Shown piece by piece: positions 9,131 to 18,215 of a stretch of DNA of 64,000 nt. Source of the DNA: Trebonia sp963771985 (GTDB lineage Bacteria; Actinomycetota; Actinomycetes; Streptosporangiales; Streptosporangiaceae); NCBI GenBank assembly GCA_963771985.1, contig CAVYVO010000010.1, positions 124,001 to 188,000 on the forward strand, written 5' to 3'. Under the pieces are notes generated by a model. That model searched no databases. It saw only the letters and a list, made by a program, of their open reading frames with translations, and was not told where the DNA came from. Numbering within the stretch: the first letter of the stretch is position 1; the number at the start of each line of letters is the position of its first letter. The translations under genes and the position numbers were made by a program.

Positions 9131-10396
9131 TTACGGCGCGATCGCGATGGCGGCCGGCGACTTGCCGACCCGGATCGCCTTGCGCAACGCGCCCGTCGCG
9201 GTGCTGATCGGGGTCACGTAGCCCTGGCCGGAACTGGTCGCGCCGACGCAATAGATCGTCTTGCTGTTCGCGGTGACCGCCATCGCGCTCGCCGCCCAGC
9301 CGACCTTGATCGGCTTGCCCGCCTTACCGGTAACGGTGCTGATCGGGATCACGGCGTACAAGCTACGGTCCGCGACCGCCCAGGAGTCGCCGACGTAGAC
9401 GGCCTCGCCGTTCGGGGTGATCACCATGGTGAGGGCATACGCCGTGGGTCCCAGGATGATCGCCTTGCCGGGCCTGTTGGTGGCGGTGCTGACCGGAGTC
9501 ACCGTGGCCGGAACGGAGCTGGGCAACTGCTGCGTGTCGCACTGCGGCGACCGAATGATGCAGGCATTGCTAAACTCGCCGGTGCTCGCGACATACGCCA
9601 TCTTCCCGTTCGGCGAGATCACGATGGCTGAGGGCCACTGGCCGACCTTGATCGGCTTGCCCGCCTTGTTGGTTGCGGTGCTGATCGGGGTCACCGTGTC
9701 ATAGACCTGGTTGGCGCCGCTGATGGAGGCGTAGAGGGTCTTGCCGCTCGGGGTGATCGCCATGGTGAGGGTGCCGTATGGGGCCCCGCTCTCGAACGTG
9801 ATGGGCTTGCCCGCCTTGCCGGTGGCGATGCTGACCGGCGTCACCGTGCCCAGCGTGCTGGCGATGTAGAGGGTCTTGCCGTTCGGCGCGACCAGCAGCC
9901 GGGCCGGGCTTGAGGGCGAACCGGGCTGCCAGGTGATCGGCTTGCCGACCTTCCCGGTGGCGGTGCTGACCGGCGTCACCGTGTTGTTGCGCGTGCTCCA
10001 GCTGAAGCTGGCGATGTAGAGGGTCTTGCCGTTCGGGGTGATCGCCATGGAGGCGGCGACGTACTTGATCGCGATCAGCTTGCCGGCCTTGTGCGTGACC
10101 GTGCTGACCGGGGTCACGCCGGTGCTGCCGGCGATATAGGCGGTCTTGCCGTTCGGGGTGATCAGGATGTTACCGGGGCCGGTGCCGACCCTGATAGGGC
10201 TGCCAGCCCTATTGGTGACGGTATTGATCGGGGTGACGGTGTTCGAACCGCTGTTGGTGACGAAGGCCGTCGGCGGCGGCCCGGGGGCCCCGGCCGGATG
10301 GGCAAGGCCGGGTGCCGCTGCGGCGCCGCCGGCGAGGACCAGCATGCCGAGCACGGCCGCCGGGATGGTCAGCGCGCGGATGAGATGTACGTGCAT
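9131..10396 (-). CDS. Secreted YVTN/beta-propeller repeat protein
   Basis: A 421-residue exported protein. The ATG at 10396 follows GGGAGGG with an 8-nt spacer and opens a signal peptide (MHVHLIRALTIPAAVLGMLV, then an Ala-rich cleavage region). The rest is about eight units of roughly 45 residues with the pattern TVTPVSTATxKAGKPIxVG, spacer, then AITPNGKTLYIAS. This is the YVTN/lactonase-like blade sequence, predicted to fold as a seven- or eight-bladed propeller outside the cell. The blades are unusually similar at protein and DNA level, which suggests recent duplication or homogenisation. No enzyme motifs are visible; a surface or scaffold role is possible. Confidence 0.85.
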   Translation of the reverse strand: MHVHLIRALTIPAAVLGMLVLAGGAAAAPGLAHPAGAPGPPPTAFVTNSGSNTVTPINTVTNRAGSPIRVGTGPGNILITPNGKTAYIAGSTGVTPVSTVTHKAGKLIAIKYVAASMAITPNGKTLYIASFSWSTRNNTVTPVSTATGKVGKPITWQPGSPSSPARLLVAPNGKTLYIASTLGTVTPVSIATGKAGKPITFESGAPYGTLTMAITPSGKTLYASISGANQVYDTVTPISTATNKAGKPIKVGQWPSAIVISPNGKMAYVASTGEFSNACIIRSPQCDTQQLPSSVPATVTPVSTATNRPGKAIILGPTAYALTMVITPNGEAVYVGDSWAVADRSLYAVIPISTVTGKAGKPIKVGWAASAMAVTANSKTIYCVGATSSGQGYVTPISTATGALRKAIRVGKSPAAIAIAP

Positions 10397-10836
10397 CGCA
10401 GGAACCCTCCCGTGCACAGCCCGGGATCGCTGAGGTTCTGGCGGAGGCGGTGATCACGTGGCCGATCCCGGGGCTTCCCCCTAGCGGGTGCCACGTCCTG
10501 CCGGTCCCCGTCGCCTTCCCGCCAGGACAGGCGGCGCGCCAGAACATGCGAGGCAGCGCCGCTACCTTCAGCCTCGCCACGCCGATGGGGCTGTAAAGAG
10601 GCAAATGGTAAGAAATATGAGGACTTTACTCCTCAGTCGCGCCAGCTACGAGACTGGTGCCGACAAGGAATCGGCTCGTAGTTACCAGCGCCCGGTTCGG
10701 GCCATTAGCGGAACGAGCGGGACCTCCGCCTTCTTTTTCTGCCTGTCATGCAGCGCGAAGCTAACAAGGGCGTCGCCATGCACTGGCGCCCGGTTAATTC
10801 GTCGGGATTGAAGTGCAGTTTTACGCCAGCGGCTAG
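10397..10836. other. Divergent intergenic region
   Basis: 440 bp between the divergent YVTN and CapA-like genes. It presumably holds promoters for both. I see a relatively A/T-rich stretch at about 10600-10640 but no gene or clear operator. Confidence 0.5.
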
Positions 10837-12084
10837 GTGATGATGATGGCTCAGATCGTGCCTGCGCCCGAGGGCGGGCCTCGGTCAGGGCAGGAGCCCC
10901 AGCAGCGGCATCAGCGCGCGGGAGCGCGCCGCGCGGGATGGCGGCGGCTCGCAGTCTTGCTTTCCGGCATGGTCGTGCTCGCTGTCGCCGCAGGCGGAGG
11001 GACCGCCTCGGCGCCTCCGGCCACTGGGGCAGTAGGCCATGATGTCCTCGCCAAAGCCGCGGTGCCCCCGCTGCACCGCAACAGCCAGACCCGCACCGTC
11101 CAGCTGGTGGTGGAGGCGAGCGGGGACTTGCTGATCCAATCCCCGGTCTATCAGCGGGCGCTGGCCCTGGGCGGCGGCCGCCACTACAATTTCGCCCCCT
11201 TTTTCGTCGAGATCAAGCCCTACATCCGGCGCGCCGATCTTGCGCTGTGTCATGTCGAAACGCCGATGACGCCGGCTCCCCCCAGCGGCTACCCCCTGTT
11301 CAACACACCTCCCGAACTCGCCACCGCCATCCGCCAGACCGGGTGGCGAGCCTGCTCGACCGCTTCGAATCACACCCTCGATCAGGGCCAGCTGGGAGTC
11401 GACGACACGATCCGCGCGCTGAATCACGCGGGGGTCCTGCACACCGGCTCGTTCTCATCGGCGGCCGCGCAGCGAAAGCCGCTGATCATGACAGTCAAGG
11501 GTGTCCGCGTCGCCTTCCTGGCCTACACCGAGTTCACCAACGGCATCCCCCTGCCTCATCCATGGTCGGTCAACCTGGCCAGCGCGGCGCGGATCCTGTC
11601 CGACGCGCACCGCGCGCGCATGGACGGCGCGCAGGTTGTCATCGTCAACCTGCACTGGGGCGATGAGTACGTCGCGCAGCCGAGCAGCTTCCAGCTCGCC
11701 CTCGCCAGTAAGCTCTCCCGCTCACCGGACATCACCGCGATCGTCGGCCAGCACGTGCACGTCGTCCAGCCCATCCGCTTCATCAACGGCAAGCCCGTCG
11801 TCTTCGGCGAGGGCAACCTGATCTCCGATCAGACCGGCCCGCCCGCTACGCAGGACGGGATGATCGTGCTGCTCACGATCAGCGTGGACACCTGCGGAGC
11901 ACGTGTCACCTTCATTCACTACGTGCCGATCTGGGTCCGCCACCCAGACTTCGTCGTGCTCCCGGCGGGCATCGCCTGGCGCACCGATCACGCCGACGCC
12001 GCAGCCCTGCGCGCGTCGTATGACCGCACGGTCGCGGTAGCCGGGCGAAGCTCCCTCATCCAGCCGATCCCCGATCACCTGTAA
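10837..12084 (+). CDS. CapA-like metallophosphatase family protein
   Basis: A 415-residue protein of the CapA/PgsA family, calcineurin-like phosphatase folds first described in capsule poly-gamma-glutamate synthesis. After a basic leader there is one membrane/signal segment (about residues 33-57). Family motifs follow: EASGDLLI near residue 95 (normally GDxxL), the paired CHVETPMT, STASNHTLDQGQLG (Asn-His metal ligands), VNLHWGDEY and IVGQHVHVVQP. The start could be the GTG at 10837 or one of the following ATGs. No other capsule genes are nearby, so actual capsule function is not supported; an extracytoplasmic phosphoesterase is all that can be inferred. Confidence 0.87.
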   Translation: MMMMAQIVPAPEGGPRSGQEPQQRHQRAGARRAGWRRLAVLLSGMVVLAVAAGGGTASAPPATGAVGHDVLAKAAVPPLHRNSQTRTVQLVVEASGDLLIQSPVYQRALALGGGRHYNFAPFFVEIKPYIRRADLALCHVETPMTPAPPSGYPLFNTPPELATAIRQTGWRACSTASNHTLDQGQLGVDDTIRALNHAGVLHTGSFSSAAAQRKPLIMTVKGVRVAFLAYTEFTNGIPLPHPWSVNLASAARILSDAHRARMDGAQVVIVNLHWGDEYVAQPSSFQLALASKLSRSPDITAIVGQHVHVVQPIRFINGKPVVFGEGNLISDQTGPPATQDGMIVLLTISVDTCGARVTFIHYVPIWVRHPDFVVLPAGIAWRTDHADAAALRASYDRTVAVAGRSSLIQPIPDHL

Positions 12085-12282
12085 AGAAACAGGAACGGCC
12101 GGTCCGTGCTCACCCGCGACGCGGGAGTCAGATCCCTGGCCCTGGCAGGTATTCGCGCCAAGCAAGAAGAAAATGACAGATCTAAGAGATGTCCCTTTCG
12201 TAAAAGACCTGTCCTGAGCGTGTCCGTTCGGACATTTCGTTGAGCGTGCGTTCTGGCAAAGGCAGGCGTGGGCTTTGGTGAG

Positions 12283-12445
12283 TCATGAGGACGCCTTCGA
12301 GTAGTGGGGCCTGAGATTGCGGCGCAGGAGCCGATCCAGGAGCCGGTCGGGGGCAACGCGGGCGAGGCGCACGATGACGGCGGTGTCGCGCCCGATGGTG
12401 TAGCGGGTCTTCGGGTTCCTGGCGGTGATCGCGCCGGGGATGACC
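12283..12445 (-). pseudogene. C-terminal fragment of a short-chain dehydrogenase
   Basis: About 50 codons reading GAITARNPKTRYTIGRDTAV and then RVAPDRLLDRLLRRNL. They match the tail of actinobacterial SDR oxidoreductases, where TARxPxTRYxVGRDA precedes the C-terminal helix. The nucleotide-binding and catalytic parts are absent. Adjacent DNA at 12085-12282 holds nothing recognisable apart from a small GTCCG/CGGAC hairpin. Confidence 0.5.
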
Positions 12446-12522
12446 CTCGGCCGCCGGCACGCCGTGCTGACAGCCGCTCGCCAACGATCACCACAACCGA
12501 CTCCGTGAAGGGCTGACATTCG

Positions 12523-13284
12523 TGATTCCTGACGTGACTACCCGCGATGTCGAGGTCGCGGGCGGCACCTTGCGAGTGGTGTCATTTGGTGCCGGCGAGC
12601 GGCACGTGCTGGCCGCCCACGGTGTCACGGCCAGCGCAGCGCGGACCTGAGGCGGGTCTGCCTCGCTCTCGGCCTTGACCGCCCGGTCCTGGTCGGGCAC
12701 TCACTCGGCGCGTACATCGCCCTGCTCGGCGCCGCGTCCCATCCTGGCATGTTCGGCACCCTCGTGCTGATCGACGGCGGCCTGCCGATACCGGTTCCTG
12801 ATGGTGTCGACCTGGACGCTGTGATGGCAGCGACCCTCGGACCGCGATCGCCCGCCTGTCACAGACATACCCGACCCCTGAGGCCTACGTCGAGTTCTGG
12901 AAGGCGCATCCTGCCCTCGGTGACTGGACCAGCGACATTGAGGACTACGTGCGCTACGACCTCGCTGGCGAACCAGGCGCGCTGCGGTCCCGTGCGAATC
13001 CCGAGGCTGTGTGCGCAGACAGCCGCGAGCTGCTGGTCGCCGGGGCCCGGATCACGGCCGCGCTGGAGGGGCTTACCAGCCCGACTCCTCTGCTACGAGC
13101 CCCGGCCGGCATGTTCGGTCAGCCGCCGGGTCTCCTGCCGGAAGAGCTGACCGCGTTCTGGGCGCAGAAGGCATCCGCGCTGGGCGTCAAAACCATCCCA
13201 GGCACCAATCACTACAGCATTCTGTTCGCCCCGCACGCAACAGCCGCGATCGCGGCGGAAATCACGAAGGCCGGCCCGCAGTAG
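12523..13284 (+). pseudogene. Alpha/beta hydrolase, decayed
   Basis: Three frame pieces of one alpha/beta hydrolase. The first starts at 12523 and ends at a TGA near 12650 after LAAHGVTASA. The second carries the nucleophile elbow VLVGHSLGAY and LVLIDGG. The third, from about 12850, reads LSQTYPTPEAYVEFWKAHP through ALEGLTSPTPLL to the catalytic-His region IPGTNHYSILF, ending at 13284. The loop between oxyanion strand and elbow is deleted. Multiple lesions make this a true pseudogene. Confidence 0.75.
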
Positions 13285-13309
13285 TGCCACTGCCCGGCAC
13301 CGCGGGCAC

Positions 13310-13670
13310 GGCCGTGTTCCTGTCCATCGCCTACGCCACGGCAGCGCGATCAGGAAGGCCTACGCGACGGCGAGTCCCGCCTCCGCCTTCCGCGCCGCCG
13401 CGGCCAGCATCCCGGGCAGGCCGGGCTGCTGCGCCTGGCCTCGGCGGCGGCCAGACCGCCCTGAACAACACGGCGTTCCTCGCACGCCTGAATCCCGTCC
13501 TCGCCCAGCCCTTCAGGCAGGGCTTCACCAGCGCGCTGGACATCGCCTTCCTTACCGCCGTGCTGGTGATCGCGGCCGCCCTCGTCCTCGCCATGCTGAT
13601 CAGGGAACTGCCACTGCGGACGACCGTCGCCACCCCGTCAGCCACGCCCGCCGAACCCGCCAGACAGTGA
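13310..13670 (+). pseudogene. C-terminal fragment of a DHA2-type MFS transporter
   Basis: The frame reads VFLSIAYATAA, loses alignment, then gives the last helix region of EmrB/QacA-like drug exporters (LNNTAFLARLNPVLAQPFRQ, ALDIAFLTAVLVIAAALVLA, LIRELPLRT). At least 400 residues of a normal transporter are absent. It lies directly downstream of the hydrolase relic on the same strand, so the two may once have been an operon. Confidence 0.6.
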
Positions 13671-13799
13671 AGTCACCACCTCACTCATCACCCAAGAGGG
13701 CGGCACCCGGTGCTCAAGCCAAGGACCAGACCAGTATCCCCTGGTGGCTAGTTGCGATCGCGGCCGGGTTAGCTGTGTGCTATGGGGTAGGAGGCGATC

Positions 13800-14153
13800 A
13801 TGACTACCAGGTTGAACAAGAAGGCATACGAGTTCGCCGAGTCCCAGATCAAGAGCGGCAATGCTGTGGCCGACGAGCGGGACGACTGGAGCGAGCACCA
13901 GCCGTCAACGCGCCAGGAGAACGAGTTCATCGAGAAGCACGGCTGGGACGAGTACGCGAACTGGCACCTCGGGATCGACGACGAAGCGTCCGAGGAGACC
14001 AAGGGCAGGTACAAGTTCCCGTACGGAGACTTCCAGCGCGTGCACCGCTGCGGCCTGCTCGCCGCTGAGGTACGCGCTGGGCGGCTGAAGTACAAAGACA
14101 TCGAGGACGCGACGATCAAGCTCCGCGACATGATCGACAAGAAGAACAGCTGA
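13800..14153 (+). CDS. Conserved hypothetical protein
   Basis: A 117-residue soluble, highly charged protein. The ATG is preceded by GGAGG at good spacing (GTAGGAGGCGATC). It contains EHQPSTRQENEFIEKHGWDE and a Lys-rich C-terminal helix. It has no signal peptide, membrane segment or cysteine cluster. Codon use and ribosome site indicate a real gene, though I do not recognise a function. It is single, flanked by the transporter relic and the saccharopine dehydrogenase-like gene. Confidence 0.7.
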   Translation: MTTRLNKKAYEFAESQIKSGNAVADERDDWSEHQPSTRQENEFIEKHGWDEYANWHLGIDDEASEETKGRYKFPYGDFQRVHRCGLLAAEVRAGRLKYKDIEDATIKLRDMIDKKNS

Positions 14154-14273
14154 CCCCGCTACGCACCGGCGCGCCGGCGTTCGATCTGTTCTCGTGTTCT
14201 GTCGCTATGGCAGCGGAAATCAGGGACAAATAAACGGCTCCGCCATCCGCGCTGACAGCTGGACTTCTCTAGC

Positions 14274-15521
14274 ATGAGGTTAATGAGCGGTGAGCGTGAG
14301 CTAGACATCCTCCTGTTCGGTGCCACGGGGTTCGCTGGCCGGCTGGTGGCGGAGTACCTGGCCGGTCATGCGCCGGCGGGTGTCCGCATCGGGCTCGCCG
14401 GGCGGTCCGCGCAGCGGCTCGAGCAGGTCCGGGCAGGCCTCGGCGCCTCTGCGTCGGCATGGCCGCTGCTGGTGGCCGACTCCGCGGATGCTGAGTCCCT
14501 GGCGGCGCTCGCCCGCGCGGCCCGCGTCGTCGCGACCACTGTGGGTCCCTATCACCAGCGTGGGCTCGGGCTCGTCGAAGCGTGCGCCAGCGCGGGTACC
14601 GACTACGCGGACCTGACCGGCGAAGTGCTGTTCATGCGGGACAGCATCGACCGCTGCCACCATGCGGCGGCCAACACCGGTGCGCGCATCGTGCACTCCT
14701 GCGGATTCGACTCAATCCCCTCCGATCTGGGCGTGCTGCTGCTGCACCAGGCCGCCATGGCAGACGGCGCCGGCGACCTAGAGGACACGACGCTGGTCGT
14801 GACGGCGCTGCGCGGCGGTGTCAGCGGCGGGACGCTGGCCTCGGCGATGGAGCAGTGGGATGAGGCGCGGGCCAGCGTGCGCAGCCGGCGGATAGTCACG
14901 GACCCCTATGCGCTCAGCCCCGATCGCACGGCCGAACCCCGCCTCGGCCGCGAGCGTGACCTTGATCGGGTCAGCCACGACCGCGAGCTAGGAATCTGGG
15001 CCGCGCCGTTCGTGATGGCGAGCCTGAACACCCGAGTGGTGCGGCGGAGCAACGCTCTGCAGGACTGGGCTTACGGCCGCCAGTTCCGCTACCGCGAGAT
15101 CACCGGCTGTGGCGCCGGTCCGGCCGGAGCCGTGAAGGCTTTCTCGCTCGCCGGCGCGCTCATGGCGCTGATGATGACCCTCGGATTCGGGCCGTCCCGG
15201 GCGCTGGCGGGGCGCTTCCTGCCGGCGCCGGGCGAGGGTCCCAGCGAGAAGACCCGCCGGACGGGACTCTTCCGCATCCAGATCCACACCCGCACTTCCA
15301 CCGGGGTGCGCTACCTGGCCAGGATCGAGGCGCGAGGAGATCCGGGCTACGCCGCCACTTCGGTGATGCTCGGGGAGAGTGCGCTCTGTCTTGCGCTGGA
15401 CCGCGACCGCCTGCCCGGCCGCGCCGGCGTCCTCACACCAGCGACCGCGATGGGAGCCGTGCTCGCGGACCGGCTCACTTCAGCGGGACAGACCCTGACC
15501 ACACAGCGTCTCACCCCGTAG
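14274..15521 (+). CDS. Saccharopine dehydrogenase-like / trans-acting enoyl reductase family
   Basis: About 412-415 residues, starting at 14274 or at the second ATG (14283). The N-terminal Rossmann motif is ILLFGATGFAGRLVAEYL. Other conserved segments are AGRSAQRLEQVR, VVATTVGPYHQRG, ACASAGTDYADLTGE and HSCGFDSIPSDLGV. These match the actinobacterial saccharopine-dehydrogenase-like family that includes the mycobacterial trans-acting enoyl reductases. No polyketide or lysine genes are nearby, so the substrate is unknown. NAD(P)-dependent reductase activity is inferred from the family. Confidence 0.88.
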   Translation: MRLMSGERELDILLFGATGFAGRLVAEYLAGHAPAGVRIGLAGRSAQRLEQVRAGLGASASAWPLLVADSADAESLAALARAARVVATTVGPYHQRGLGLVEACASAGTDYADLTGEVLFMRDSIDRCHHAAANTGARIVHSCGFDSIPSDLGVLLLHQAAMADGAGDLEDTTLVVTALRGGVSGGTLASAMEQWDEARASVRSRRIVTDPYALSPDRTAEPRLGRERDLDRVSHDRELGIWAAPFVMASLNTRVVRRSNALQDWAYGRQFRYREITGCGAGPAGAVKAFSLAGALMALMMTLGFGPSRALAGRFLPAPGEGPSEKTRRTGLFRIQIHTRTSTGVRYLARIEARGDPGYAATSVMLGESALCLALDRDRLPGRAGVLTPATAMGAVLADRLTSAGQTLTTQRLTP

Positions 15522-16036
15522 TCGCCCAGGCCTTATCAGGAGCCGACCCCCTCGGCCCGTCGGCGATGTGCCAGCTCGGCAGGCCGATTGCGCAATCGAC
15601 CACACCAGGGAGTCGTCGGCTGCTTAGCCGTCGGCGCGGTGCGCTGCCGTGCGGATTGTGTCAGGGGTTCCGTGTTATCTGGCGCTGCTCATGGACCACT
15701 GCGGTCTGTCTGGTCGCATGCGCCACAGCCCGTAGCCTCCCCGGCGCCCGCCGCCAGGCGCCTCTGCCGGACAATTGTGAAAACATTTTTCATAAAGTAA
15801 ATAATTCATCCTATACGTACGAAAAAGATTCGTGATCATGGAACGGGCCGCGCAGGCGGTCCCGCTGGCAACGGATGTAACACCGCACGCGTCCACGGGA
15901 GGGCGCGCGGCCCGGCGGCACGTCCGAAGGCGTGCATCGATCCGAGGATCAGAGGCTTGATCATCGCTATGCCCGCCCTGCAGGCGGTCTGAACCGTGCA
16001 CGGTCACTGTCCGGGACGCGGTATGCTGCAATGACT
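15522..16036. other. Non-coding stretch with an AT-rich patch
   Basis: 515 bp with no supported gene. The interval 15778-15835 is strikingly A/T-rich for this genome (runs such as AACATTTTTCATAAAG) and is followed by GC-normal DNA up to the tRNA-Arg gene. Confidence 0.5.
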
Positions 16037-16109
16037 GCGCTCGTAGCTCAACGGATAGAGCATTTGACTACGGATCAAAAGGTTGGGGGTTCGAGTCCCT
16101 CCGAGCGCG
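16037..16109 (+). tRNA. tRNA-Arg (anticodon ACG)
   Basis: Full cloverleaf: acceptor GCGCTCG pairs with CGAGCGC, the D arm is GCTC...GAGC, the anticodon stem TTTGA/TCAAA encloses the loop CTACGGA (anticodon ACG), and the T arm is GGGGG-TTCGAGT-CCCTC. CCA is not encoded. The 3' half faces an integrase relic, consistent with use as a phage or ICE attachment site. Confidence 0.96.
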
Positions 16110-16129
16110 CTCCGTATCCGCAGGTAGAC

Positions 16130-16937
16130 GGCCCGGTCATGATTCGTCCGGGTCGTTTCTTCGTCATCTGGCCTTGCTTTGGCCTTACTGCTGCCCGTAG
16201 CCTCGCTGGCTGCATCGTCGAGGCGGTCGGCGTACTTGTCCATGTCGCCGGGGTACAGGTGCCCGTACAGGTCGAGGGTCGTGGTGATGCTGGCGTGCCC
16301 GAGGATCTCTTGGAGCATCTTGGGCGGGTATCCCGCCTGGAAAACTGGTAGAGAGCAGTGTTCCAACCCTGCTGAATGGGTCAGCTCGGCGAACGGACGG
16401 TCGTGGCATCTTCCCTTGTCGCTGCGCCTTTTGGCTGTACCTGCTGCATTATGCGGGCGTCCGGTGCAACCGAACTGGCTGCATCATCGTCCGGCCTGAT
16501 GCAAGGGGATGGTGACATCCCAGGTCACCCATGGTGCGCGGGCCATCGTTGCTCCGATCTCGCCTCGGGGCCGCGCGCTGCACAGTAGGTAGCGCGCGTT
16601 CGCAGAAAACGTCGAATGATGCGGCGGATGCAACTCCGCTCACTTACTGAGCGTGGCGGCGGTGGCATGCCGCAGGTCGTGAACACGGAACCGGTCGCTT
16701 ATGCCCGCCCGCTTGCGGACCGGCAGGGACACGCCCTGCCGCCAGTTCGCGGAGCGGACGATGCTGACTGAGGCGGGTCGTGAACACGAGATCGTCAGGC
16801 TTCAAGTTCGCGATGTGGCCCGCCAGTTCGGCGGCGAGGAACCGCGGCAACAGCCTGATACCCAAGCTTGAACGGGCTACGCGAGCTGCTGACGGTACAG
16901 ACCTTGCTGAGTCGGTGCGCGCTCTACTGAGCGACAC
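16130..16937 (-). pseudogene. Tyrosine-recombinase (integrase) remnant next to tRNA-Arg
   Basis: Pieces of one minus-strand phage-type integrase. An upstream piece (about 16640-16860) reads LLPRFLAAELAGHI and LVFTT, then in another frame RSANWRQGVSLPV and the box II motif VHDLRHATAATL before a stop. A downstream piece (16185-16340) reads AGYPPKMLQEILGHASITTT and LDLYGHLYP, the region of the second His and catalytic Tyr. About 270 bp of unrelated sequence separates the two where they should be contiguous. The enzyme cannot be functional. Confidence 0.8.
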
Positions 16938-17097
16938 TCACCAGGCAGTGGCCGCCGTCATGGCCAAGGTAGGCGAGGCGGAGTTTGCCAGGCTTCTCCC
17001 CTCAATCCGGCGCCAATTGTCCGGGGGCGGCTCAGGGCCCATTAGGGCGCTCCCTTCGGTCGCGTCGCCAAGGCGGTGGCGCAAGCGCCACCCTTGA
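16861..17097 (+). pseudogene. Unidentified coding fragment
   Basis: An open frame reading ATRAADGTDLAESVRALL, then VAAVMAKVGEAEFARLLPSI, which looks protein-like (amphipathic helices, few rare residues), and then degenerates into a basic tail. Third-codon-position GC is lower than in neighbouring genes. The start would lie in the integrase relic on the other strand. I do not recognise it; it may be the tail of a gene brought in by the lost element. Confidence 0.25.
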
Positions 17098-17248
17098 CCG
17101 GACCTGGCCGCGAGTCCCCCGGACCCCCATTGCGCCTGTCGGGTTGAGGGGAGGACCGGGCGAAGCCAGCGGAGCTACCGGATCGCGGGGGAGATGCCCA
17201 CCACCCGCGCAGACCTTTCGGAGCGGTGTTGTTATTCGGTGCGTGCAT
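17042..17248 (-). CDS. Short ORF behind a strong promoter/operator, possibly truncated
   Basis: 68 codons starting MHAPNNNTAPKGLRGWW. The ATG at 17248 has an excellent ribosome site (AGGAGG, 7 nt spacer) and lies about 50 bp downstream of a 16-bp perfect palindrome with a TTGACG-like -35. The remaining residues are Arg/Pro/Gly-rich and unlike a folded domain. I think this is the regulated start of a gene whose body has been replaced or frameshifted. Confidence 0.35.
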   Translation of the reverse strand: MHAPNNNTAPKGLRGWWASPPRSGSSAGFARSSPQPDRRNGGPGDSRPGPVKGGACATALATRPKGAP

Positions 17249-17297
17249 CGGGATGCCTCCTGTGACCTGCGATGTCCGGTCACTCCGGTCACCTATA

Positions 17298-17313
17298 AAA
17301 GTGATATCACTTT
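17298..17313. promoter_or_regulatory. Perfect 16-bp palindromic operator candidate
   Basis: AAAGTGATATCACTTT, fully self-complementary. It sits between a TTGACG box (minus strand, about 17322-17327) and the start of the short ORF at 17248, where a repressor would block transcription. The core GTGATATCAC recurs upstream of the ABC exporter at 37626. Confidence 0.6.
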
Positions 17314-18215
17314 GATATCCGGACGTCAAGAGCGACCATCGCAAGGGGCCTGGCTGGGCGGGTATGTCGTGCCCGTGACTTGCCCGATCGGTTAGTAAGA
17401 CAAGGGCACTCACGGTCACTCACGAGACCAACGCGAAGGCGATGACCTGCACAAGGGGTGATCTGGCGGGGCCTAGTCTTAGCCTTCCAAGCTGGTCATG
17501 AGCAGACTCCGGATAGAAGCCGTAGAGCGTGCCACCCGCGTACCAGAACAGGGCGGAAACCGGAGACATCGAACTGTAGCCAGACGACGAGCAAACCGGA
17601 TCTGATCAGGAAAGCGGCAGCTTGACCCCTGCGTGAAACGACCTTCTAAGCAGCAGGCCGCGGTCAAACTGATGCAGCGGACGGTAGTACTCCCAAATCA
17701 TGGTCGACCAGCATGCCATCGTCGCGCTCGCCTTGCTCAGGCGGCGTTCGCGCAAGTCGACGTCTAGCCGCACCCAAGGGCATCAGGACGAGCCAGCCCA
17801 GTCCAGTAGGTTCGCCATCCTGCACAGGACCAGGACAAGCCAGACCGAGCCGGTTGAGTCCTCATCGAAGAATCGAGTAACCAACTGAGCAACGATCGCC
17901 ACCGCAAGCCGCGGACGCCAGCGGACACCGATGGACGATCGTTCCCAGGTCACACCGGCCGCAGCCCTGGCAGGCCGCGCCAGTACTTGGCTTCGGGACG
18001 AAGCGGCCGAGATCCGGGGGCACGGCGGCACGGCGTGCGATCCGCGTGCGATGGCGAGCGCCCGACCACGGTCACGCACGGGCAGTCATGGTCACTCGAT
18101 GATTGCCGACACGAAGAGTCCAGTTAGCATTTGCGCTGGTCAGGGCACTGGAAACTAGTCCAGGACTGGGTGGTCAGTGCGCGGTCGAACCGCCTGCATC
18201 GAGTTCTGCCACGCC
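17314..18215. other. About 900 bp without a supported gene
   Basis: All frames here are short and lack ribosome sites or family motifs. I see no RNA gene. It may be debris of the element that left the integrase relic. Confidence 0.45.

Noticed and set aside
9131..10396. CRISPR-like periodic repeats
   Set aside because: The periodicity is coding (about 135 bp, degenerate, in frame) and belongs to the YVTN blades; no spacers.
16004..16366. 120-codon minus-strand ORF covering tRNA-Arg
   Set aside because: Its tail (ALGGTRTPNLLIRSQ) is only the antisense of the tRNA; the real signal is the integrase relic upstream.
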